Source of the DNA: CAUZEO01 sp963578625
Lineage (GTDB): Bacteria; Verrucomicrobiota; Kiritimatiellia; SLOV01
Length of the DNA: 16,649 bases
Direction: 5' to 3'
Assembly (NCBI GenBank): GCA_963578625.1
Contig: CAUZEO010000076.1
Location: 1-16,649, forward strand
Of the stretch, positions 1-5,975 are shown piece by piece. Every line of letters begins with the position of its first letter. Position 1 is the stretch's first letter. The position numbers and the translations under genes were made by a program. The notes beneath the pieces were generated by a model. The model saw only the letters and a list, made by a program, of their open reading frames with translations, ran no database searches and was not told the origin of the DNA.

Positions 1-1
1 T

Positions 2-655
2 GCGCTCGCTTCCTTGGGCATTGAGGCGGAGCCGTACGGGAAAAACGGCCTGGGCGTCGGGGGAAGAAAAATGTCGGGCACCGCATTCTGTTTTCGGAAG
101 AATGCGGTTCTTCATCACGGTACCTTGTTGATCGAATCGGATCTGGACGCAATGATCGAAGCTCTCTCTCCCGGCGCGAATTCGATCGAAACACATGCCG
201 TGGCATCCGTGCCCGCGGACGTTGGAAATTTGCGTGAAATCCAGAAGTCCTTAACTCTGATCGGAGTTAGGGAAAGTCTGATAAGGACGTTTGCATCCGT
301 TCATCAGGGTCAGGAGGAAAGACTGACTGTAGATGACCTCGAGCCGGAAGTGATGGATGCGGAACATCTAAAATTTTTGTCCTGGGAATGGCGCTTCGGC
401 CGAACCCCGAGATTTCGTTTTCGTGTCGAATGGGAGGATGAGATCGCCGGCGGGGGCGCTCTCTTTGAGCTGCGAAAGGGTACCGTTAATGCCGTGGACT
501 ACCGGGGATTCGACGCCGGGTCCGCGGGTATGGCGTTTGAACCCCTGCTGGGATGCAGATTTGTAGCTGAGGAACTGCGAGACCGCCTCGCGGATGTTCC
601 CGTTCCGCCCGCCCGGGCCTTGCAGGAATTCCTGATCCGCAACAGCATCCCATAG
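2..655 (+). CDS. lplA: Lipoate-protein ligase A, 3' part (5' end outside window)
   Basis: The reading frame is open from base 2, so the N-terminus lies off the window and any start inside it (TTG at 14) is not real. The enzyme adenylates lipoate and transfers it to the lysine of lipoyl domains in E2 subunits or glycine-cleavage H protein, in the cytoplasm. Visible evidence is the family motif GRKMSGTA, whose lysine (codon 68-70) matches the catalytic lysine of E. coli LplA, followed by the HHGTLLIESDLD strand. The C-terminal accessory domain begins with SWEWRFGRTPRF, nearly the same as the E. coli LplA segment. About 217 residues are seen of a family usually near 330-340. It ends with TAG and is convergent with the next gene. 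The C-terminal domain argues for a bipartite LplA rather than an octanoyltransferase. The identification is firm; whether the missing part is intact cannot be seen. Confidence 0.9.
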   Translation, partial: ALASLGIEAEPYGKNGLGVGGRKMSGTAFCFRKNAVLHHGTLLIESDLDAMIEALSPGANSIETHAVASVPADVGNLREIQKSLTLIGVRESLIRTFASVHQGQEERLTVDDLEPEVMDAEHLKFLSWEWRFGRTPRFRFRVEWEDEIAGGGALFELRKGTVNAVDYRGFDAGSAGMAFEPLLGCRFVAEELRDRLADVPVPPARALQEFLIRNSIP

Positions 656-673
656 TTCGCTCGTGTTACACCC

Positions 674-694
674 CCGCCGGCTTCAGTCCGGTGG
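674..694. terminator. Candidate hairpin between convergent genes
   Basis: CCGCCGGC (674-681) can pair with GTCCGGTGG (686-694) around a TTCA loop, with one bulged T and one G-T pair. It lies between the stop codons of the converging lplA and phnX remnant genes, a natural place for a terminator. There is no clear T-run directly after it on either strand, so it may instead be a weak terminator or a dispersed palindromic element. Only one copy is in the window. Confidence 0.3.
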
Positions 695-727
695 AGCGCA
701 TGATTTTGCACTGGATTTTAGGGCGCT

Positions 728-1237
728 TTATGGCCTTTCGCCCTTGGCGAGCCGCTGGTCGATCGCGTCGAGAATGGGTAGGACATCGCTGATCTTTTCG
801 ACCACGTAATGAGCGCCGGTGTCCTGCAGGCGCGTAAACGCGCGTTCTAATTTTGTCTTTAGCTCTTCTGGCTGCAGCGCGGCGACTTCGGCCTCGTTGA
901 GGCCCATCTCATTACCGGTCTTGGCCAGGCCGACGGTCCACATCCCAGCGTTCAGACCCTCTTCGATGTCCGGCAGAGTGTCGCCGATCTTCACGATGGC
1001 TTTCATGGGGTACACGCCTAGCTTTTCCGCATTGCGAAGACACATCCACGGTTCGGGGCGTCCGGCAGGGACGTCCCCGGCGCAGACAGTGGAATCCGGC
1101 TCGTATCCTCGATTGCGCGCCTCTTTCTGCAAAATCTCCATCATGTCGGGCAGGTAACCGGTGGTGGAGCCGATCTTGAGCCCGCGTTCTCGCATCGCTT
1201 GAATAACCCGGCTACCGAATTGACTCCAGGACTCCAC
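728..1237 (-). pseudogene. phnX: 5'-truncated phosphonoacetaldehyde hydrolase remnant
   Basis: The intact enzyme (phosphonatase, HAD superfamily) splits phosphonoacetaldehyde into acetaldehyde and phosphate. Seen here are RERGLKIGSTTGY, the DVPAGRPEPWMC segment, the metal-binding KIGDTLPDIEEG acid motif and AGMWTVG, all strongly like the C-terminal two thirds of PhnX. Missing are about 100 N-terminal residues, which in the family carry the nucleophilic aspartate (DWAGT motif), the cap domain and the Schiff-base lysine. The first possible start is a GTG at 1237, inside the 3' end of the upstream reductase gene (26-base overlap). Homology begins near 1210, just at the reductase stop codon. Without the nucleophile and the lysine it should not catalyse the reaction, so it is called a pseudogene. 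It may still be expressed as a 169-residue protein. An assembly join is an alternative explanation. Confidence 0.85.
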
Positions 1238-2351
1238 GGATATCGCGTTCCGTGATGGCGCGCGGATTGTTGGACAGCCGTGCCGAATTTACGCTCTGCG
1301 CGATGAGCCGCCGGTCCGCGTCTGACGTTGCGCCGACCTCGCTCAGGCGGGTCTTGCACCCGACAGATTCCATCAGGGCCTGAATGGTTCCTTGAGCTTC
1401 CTGCTCCGTCGAACACCCCAATATTTTCAAAACGTGGTCGAGGACATTCTTCACATGACTTGCTCCGCGAGGATCGGTCACATCGCTCGGTGTCACTTGC
1501 CGGTTGAAAATCAGGAACGGCGCCAGGGTCAGGGCGGCGGCATGCCCGTGCGGCACCCCGAAGTTCATTGTGATCGCATACGAGACAGCATGGGGGGCCG
1601 TCGTCTTCGAAATATTGATCGCCCTCCCCGCAAGGTTTGCAGCCCGGCTCATGGCGGCTCGCGCATTCGGCGTAGGGTCGCGAACGGCTGCATGTAAATT
1701 GCGGGCCGCAAGTTCGAGCGCCTCGGCTCCGTACTCGTATGATTCCCCGGTCGAGTTCACGCTCCACATAGACTCGATCCCCTGGCACAGCACGTCCAAT
1801 CCCGAGACCGCGGTTAACCGCGGCGGCATGGAATAGGTCAGTGTCGGATCGACGACAGTTGCGTTCGGCAGAATCGATTCATGCGCAACGGAGAACTTAA
1901 CGTCATCGACATAGACGACCGCAAAGTGCGTCGCTTCGCTGCCGCTGCCCGCGGTCGTGGGGATGGCGGCCAGCGGCGTGCCCGAACCAGAGCTGATCAG
2001 GGTCGAATCTGAAATGATAGACTCGGGCTCAGCCTCCTGATTCGCGAAACAGCAAATCAATTTCCCCACGTCGATGGCCGTTCCTCCACCGATGGCGATG
2101 ACCAGATCGGGATCTGCACGGCGAAATGCATCTACGCCCAAAAGAATGTGTTCAAGGCGTGGATTCTCGATGAACTGATCGAACTCAACGACGCGCCGCC
2201 CATTGAGAAGCGGCACCAGTTTAGGGAATAATCCCGCCGCTTCGCAGGCGGCCCGGTCGACCACCAGGAAAATGGACTGGAACCGCGGATCTGAAACGTA
2301 CTCCCCAAAGTCGCTTAACGCTGTGAACTCCTGCTGCATATGTGTTTTCAT
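1212..2351 (-). CDS. Iron-type alcohol dehydrogenase, probable phosphonoacetaldehyde reductase (PhpC-like)
   Basis: This 379-residue protein has the full length and layout of group III (iron) alcohol dehydrogenases. It shows the nucleotide-binding loop AIGGGTAIDVGK (about residues 86-97), PTTAGSGSEA (131-140), and the metal-site region with D186, H254 (KTTAPHAVSY) and H268 (GVPHGHAAAL). The combination of SKTTAPHAVSYAIT, VPHGHAAALTL and ESMWSVNST is what I recall of phosphonoacetaldehyde reductases, which make 2-hydroxyethylphosphonate. The usual second ligand (His in DALTHAIE) is Gln190 here (DVLCQGIE). The neighbouring phnX remnant acts on the same aldehyde, which supports the substrate call. 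No good ribosome-binding site is visible before ATG 2351 or ATG 2339, so the start is uncertain by a few codons. The C-terminus looks complete. The family is certain; the substrate is inferred. Confidence 0.72.
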   Translation of the reverse strand: MKTHMQQEFTALSDFGEYVSDPRFQSIFLVVDRAACEAAGLFPKLVPLLNGRRVVEFDQFIENPRLEHILLGVDAFRRADPDLVIAIGGGTAIDVGKLICCFANQEAEPESIISDSTLISSGSGTPLAAIPTTAGSGSEATHFAVVYVDDVKFSVAHESILPNATVVDPTLTYSMPPRLTAVSGLDVLCQGIESMWSVNSTGESYEYGAEALELAARNLHAAVRDPTPNARAAMSRAANLAGRAINISKTTAPHAVSYAITMNFGVPHGHAAALTLAPFLIFNRQVTPSDVTDPRGASHVKNVLDHVLKILGCSTEQEAQGTIQALMESVGCKTRLSEVGATSDADRRLIAQSVNSARLSNNPRAITERDIRGVLESIR

Positions 2352-2508
2352 CAGAAGCGTCCCGGGGGCGGGCCGTTGGAGGATGCTCTTGTGATCAGGG
2401 CACTATTGATTCGCCGGGCACCCTGATGTGTTGGTGCGTTGCAGATCCGATTGCAGACGTCCAATTTGTTGAGGTCGTAGGCCATAGATTCATCGGTTGG
2501 GAGAGCCC

Positions 2509-3536
2509 CTAGGAGCCGGTCGCGAGCGTCGGGCTTTCTTCAACGGGATAAAGACAATTTGAGCCGAGTGAATTCCATCCTGCGGTGAACATGCCGGACT
2601 CAACATCAAGACTCCTCAGGAACAACTCCGGCGTATTCGCCTTTATGGGAAGGACAATACCATGAGAGGGGACATCGTCGACCATGGAGAAGAGAATATA
2701 ATACCCTGGCAGTGACACTGCTGGATCGTCCGAGAGCGTAAACCTTACGGTCGGCCCGTTCTGCGAGAATGCCGGGGTCAAGTAGCGTTGCGTACCGCCG
2801 TCTACCCAATGCGTAACCGCGCGAGTCCCAAGAAGCACCACCCGCGTAACTTGCTCGGTAAGCGAAATCTGCAATGAATACGTCCCTCCAACTTCGAGTT
2901 CCGCACTCGAGACCGAATCAATTCGGGGGCGAATCGCCCTGAAAAGGTACGGCGGTTCGAAGGCTTCGACGGAGTCATCGTCTCCAAATGGTCCGGAACT
3001 CCCGGTGCCGGCGGCAGTCATCACCCTTCCATCAGGCGTGAGGACCGCGAAACATTGTGATCATGGATGAAACGGGTCATATCGCTCATGGGGCGCCATG
3101 AATCAGTGATGGGGTCGAAAAGATCCGCAACCTGCGTCACGTTTTGAACGGTTCCCGCATTCGTGAGAACCAGAGAAGAAAAATGGTTTCCCGTATACTC
3201 ACCCCCAAAGGCAATGACGCGACCATCCGGCAGCAGCGGGGACTCGGGGCGCGTTCGCAGATGGGTTGGGGAGGGCCCTATGGCCCGCGTTCCGGTTGCG
3301 GGATCGTACAACTCAATCATGCTGAGCCCGACGGTAGGAGAGTCAGGCCGGATGCCGAGAGCCATAACCCGCCCGTCGGGGAGATAGACGATTGCATGGT
3401 CACTGTGCTGCCCCACCGCGGCCCGACCATTTTGGCCTGCAACTACGGCACTCTCCGCACTCTTCCGCCGAGGCGGTAACGAAAAGGGTGAAAGATATGG
3501 GTTAAGTGTGGAAATCTTCATGCTCATGCTCCACAC
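2509..3536 (-). pseudogene. Galactose-oxidase-like kelch protein, frameshifted and 5'-short
   Basis: Two adjacent frames together encode one protein. The upstream part (3536-3021) has kelch-blade repeats, each with LPDGRV followed by a YDP or FDP strand and W/P turns, ending in HDHNV. The downstream part (stop at 2509) continues with VLTPDGRVMTAAG, then FEPPYLFRAIRP and a beta domain like the C-terminal domain of galactose and glyoxal oxidases (DUF1929), ending LPGYYILFSM. The frame changes near 3045-3056; adding one base there restores about 342 residues without stops. Only about two blades are present instead of seven, and no signal peptide is seen, so the 5' part is also missing. Of the copper-site residues, the TH histidine in the C-terminal domain is kept, but the tyrosine of the YHS motif appears as Asp. 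ATG 3521 has a GGAG seven bases upstream. It is probably a decayed extracellular oxidase. Confidence 0.75.
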
Positions 3537-3721
3537 GGGCCAAAATATGACCCCTCACGTGGCCCATACTGGACAGAGGGCATATTTCATGCTCAGAGAT
3601 AGGAAAAATCGAAGACAAAGACGATCTGTGCTCGACGGCCATTGATTTTTGAAAAGGATTGCAGAATCCGTTCCCTTCGGTCAAGTTTGAGCAGTTCACG
3701 TTTATAAGGTGTCTTATTGAA

Positions 3722-4114
3722 ATGACGAAGTGCATTCATCTTAGCCTGATCCTGACGCTCGGATTGTTCATGGCCCGTCCGCTGTGTTGTTGCGCCGGGG
3801 AACGCGCGGAAGAACAGGCGCCTGCATCCGACTGCTGCCCGACTGAGGCGGCGTCGGCGGCTCCGACAGAAGAAGGTCGTCCCTGCGGCGAGGACGGTTC
3901 CTGCGGGAATTGCAATACGATCTTTATGATCGCGTCGGCTGGGCGGGTCGCGATCGAAGTCGCTCCGCACCAGGGCGATCAACTCACTTTACTTCGTCGG
4001 CCTACAGTCATTGGCCACATCCTGAGCAGTGACTCCGATCGGTCCCGGCATCGGGCCTGGATCCATTTCCGGGTCGCTCCATCTCCTCCGCTTCTTTGCG
4101 TCTTCCGTACGTGA
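3722..4114 (+). CDS. Small Cys-rich exported protein, unknown
   Basis: I do not recognise a named family. The ATG at 3722 is chosen because AAGGTG lies about 11 bases upstream and the protein then begins with a signal-peptide-like stretch (MTKCIHLSLILTLGLFMARP). The 130-residue product has ten cysteines, including C22-C24, the C38-C39 pair, C55 and a CGNC motif at 61-64, and ends with the hydrophobic segment PSPPLLCVFRT. The layout (leader, Cys clusters, PP-hydrophobic tail) is like that of short uncharacterised proteins found next to metal-efflux genes. It lies 150 bases before the metal-binding lipoprotein and in the same direction as the pump genes, so a periplasmic or membrane-linked role in copper or silver handling is plausible. 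That role is inferred from place and cysteine content only. Its first base is 185 bases from the start of the divergent kelch remnant. Confidence 0.6.
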   Translation: MTKCIHLSLILTLGLFMARPLCCCAGERAEEQAPASDCCPTEAASAAPTEEGRPCGEDGSCGNCNTIFMIASAGRVAIEVAPHQGDQLTLLRRPTVIGHILSSDSDRSRHRAWIHFRVAPSPPLLCVFRT

Positions 4115-4264
4115 TCTCCGTTCCGCGACACTCCTGACCGATTGGTGTACTGACCGACCCGGTGGGGCCGTGTTGTAGATACTCCAATCGAACCCGGTAC
4201 GGTATTTCGTTCTGCCGGGATATCATTCGATTCATGCGGAGAACCAATACCAAGAGGATATATC

Positions 4265-4654
4265 ATGAAATGGATTTCATATTTACTGTGTTTGTTACTA
4301 GTTGTTGCCGCGGGTTGTGGAGTATCGACCCAGACGCATCCCCCAGCGAAAGAAGACCATGGGGCCGAACCGGTCGAGCCTTCCACAATGGTAGGCGAAT
4401 CGGAAAAGGCAGACGGACAGGCTGCCGGCGCCTCCGGGGTCACTCAATCCGTATGCCCGGTCTCGGGCGAGGAACTCGGTTCCATGAGCGAACCCATCAC
4501 CGTGACCCACGCGGGCCAGACAGTTCAACTGTGCTGCAAAGGGTGCGTAAAGAAATTCAACGCCGATCCTGAGAGGTATCTGGCAAAGTTGAATAGTCCG
4601 AACGCCGATCACGAAGCGTCAGATCACAACGATCATCAGCACGAACAGGAATGA
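4265..4654 (+). CDS. Metal-binding lipoprotein with TRASH/YHS-like domain and His-rich tail
   Basis: The 129-residue product starts with a classic lipoprotein signal, a hydrophobic run ending VVAAGC with the lipidated cysteine at 18, so it should be anchored in the envelope facing the periplasm. A linker rich in A, E and P follows. Residues 62-109 form a compact TRASH/YHS-like domain: CPVSGEELGSM, then VQLCCKGCVKKF and PERYLAKL, giving possible ligands C64, C90, C91 and C94. The last 15 residues are rich in His, Asp and Glu (HEASDHNDHQHEQE). The start is supported by AGAGGA about seven bases before the ATG. Domains of this type are common in copper and other heavy-metal proteins. Directly upstream of the channel gene, it is probably a periplasmic metal chaperone or buffer for the pump. 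The lipoprotein call and the domain type are solid; the metal is inferred. Confidence 0.85.
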   Translation: MKWISYLLCLLLVVAAGCGVSTQTHPPAKEDHGAEPVEPSTMVGESEKADGQAAGASGVTQSVCPVSGEELGSMSEPITVTHAGQTVQLCCKGCVKKFNADPERYLAKLNSPNADHEASDHNDHQHEQE

Positions 4655-4695
4655 TGCATGGCCGTGCGAGAGTTCGGTCATGCTCCACCTTCTCC

Positions 4696-4701
4696 AAGGA
4701 G
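4696..4701 (+). promoter_or_regulatory. Ribosome-binding site fixing the channel gene start
   Basis: AAGGAG is followed five bases later by ATG 4707. It decides between this start and the longer frame from 4680, because only the 4707 start gives a normal signal peptide directly after the initiator. Confidence 0.7.
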
Positions 4702-4706
4702 TCGTG

Positions 4707-5975
4707 ATGAAACAGTTTTTCGGTTTACTCCTGTGTTTCCTTGGCGTGCAGCATCTTGAGGCTGTGGCGTCGCCTGACAATTCGCTCGCCTGGTACTTGC
4801 AACAGGCGGCGGAGCAAAATCCGGGTCTGAAATCCACATGGCATCAATGGCAGGCCGCGGTGGCCGGGGCGGAGGGGGCGGATGCTCTGCCCGATCCGGA
4901 GTTCTCCTACGATTACTTTATCGAAGAAGTTGAAACCCGGGTAGGACCCCAGGAACAGAAGTTCGGGGCCAGGCAGGCGTTCCCCTGGTTCGGCACGCTC
5001 GGGCTGCGGGAGCGGACCGCAGATGCCGGGGCGGAAGTTGCCCAAGCGAGGTTGGAGGCACGGAAGCTCGGCGTTTTCTTCGAGGTGAAAGAGGCCTTCT
5101 ACGAGTCCTGGTACTTGAAACAGGCCCTGCAAATTGCCAGGGAAAACATCGAACTAGTCGAACATCTCGAGCAAGTCGCCCAGGCACGCGTGCGTGGCGG
5201 CGACGCTGCTTCGGGTGCCATCATGGCCCAGGTGGAATTGGGTAAGCTCGCTGACAGGGTGAATACGCTGGAAGCAATGCGTGGTCCGCTTGCCGCCCGA
5301 TTGAATTCGTCCATCGGCCGACCCGCCGGGAGTGCGGTGTCCTGGCCCGTGGATCCGGTTTTTCACGAGCCGGTGTCATTGCGGCGAGAGGAGTTGACGG
5401 CGGCTCTCCGGGAAAACCCCATGCTGGCGATGATTGAAGCCAACCTTCGTAAGCACGAATTTCAGGAGGCGCTTGCCCGTAAGGAAAGGTTCCCGAATAT
5501 CATGGTGGGCGTCGACTACATCAGCACTGGAGATGCGCTGAATCCAGGCACGATGGACAGCGGCAAGGATTCGCTCATCGCCAAGGTCGGACTGTCGTTA
5601 CCTATTTGGTCTGGGAAAAACCGTGCACGGATCGAGGAGGCCGGAGCGCGTCGCGAGGCCGCAGTCTATGAATTGAGCGACAAGACGTATGCGCTGGAGG
5701 CGCAACTGAGCCAGGCCGCATTTACGTATGACGACGCAGCGCGCAAACTGGCCCTGTACCGGGATACGCTGATTCCGCAGGCAAGACAATCTCAGGAAAC
5801 GGTTGAAGACGCCTATGCAGCGGGGAAGGCCGATTTCCTGAATCTGATCGATGCCGAAAGACTGCTGCTTGAATTCCAGCTCGAATTGGAACGTGCCCGC
5901 GCCAATCTTGAGATAGGGAAAGCTCGAATCGAAATGCTGACCGGGCAGGAGTGGGCAGAGGAGATCGCACGATGA
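4707..5975 (+). CDS. cusC: TolC-family outer-membrane efflux channel (CusC/CzcC-like)
   Basis: The 422-residue protein begins with a signal peptide (MKQFFGLLLCFLGV, probable cleavage near AVA-SP, residue 21-22). The mature part has the two-fold repeat of long alpha-helical hairpins typical of outer-membrane efflux proteins: LQQAAEQNPGLKSTWHQW and FEVKEAFYESWYLKQAL in the first half, LIAKVGLSLPIWSGKNRARI and LNLIDAERLLLEFQLELERA in the second. It is the exit duct of a tripartite pump across the outer membrane. The stop TGA (5973-5975) overlaps the ATG of the adaptor gene, which points to translational coupling. Length fits CzcC/CusC-type channels (about 400-460). No lipobox is present, unlike E. 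coli CusC. The symbol reflects the operon rather than sequence identity. Confidence 0.9.
   Translation: MKQFFGLLLCFLGVQHLEAVASPDNSLAWYLQQAAEQNPGLKSTWHQWQAAVAGAEGADALPDPEFSYDYFIEEVETRVGPQEQKFGARQAFPWFGTLGLRERTADAGAEVAQARLEARKLGVFFEVKEAFYESWYLKQALQIARENIELVEHLEQVAQARVRGGDAASGAIMAQVELGKLADRVNTLEAMRGPLAARLNSSIGRPAGSAVSWPVDPVFHEPVSLRREELTAALRENPMLAMIEANLRKHEFQEALARKERFPNIMVGVDYISTGDALNPGTMDSGKDSLIAKVGLSLPIWSGKNRARIEEAGARREAAVYELSDKTYALEAQLSQAAFTYDDAARKLALYRDTLIPQARQSQETVEDAYAAGKADFLNLIDAERLLLEFQLELERARANLEIGKARIEMLTGQEWAEEIAR

Noticed and set aside
1141..1788. Minus-strand open frame of 215 codons overlapping the reductase
   Set aside because: It is in another frame of the reductase gene, with an Arg/Pro/Cys-rich product and no motif.
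2394..2427. Inverted repeat ATCAGGG / CCCTGAT upstream of the reductase
   Set aside because: It is only 7 bp with a 20-base loop, not placed like a known operator or terminator; too weak to call.
4134..4158. Short direct repeat CTGACCGA twice upstream of the lipoprotein gene
   Set aside because: It is eight bases only, with no known regulator matching; chance is likely.
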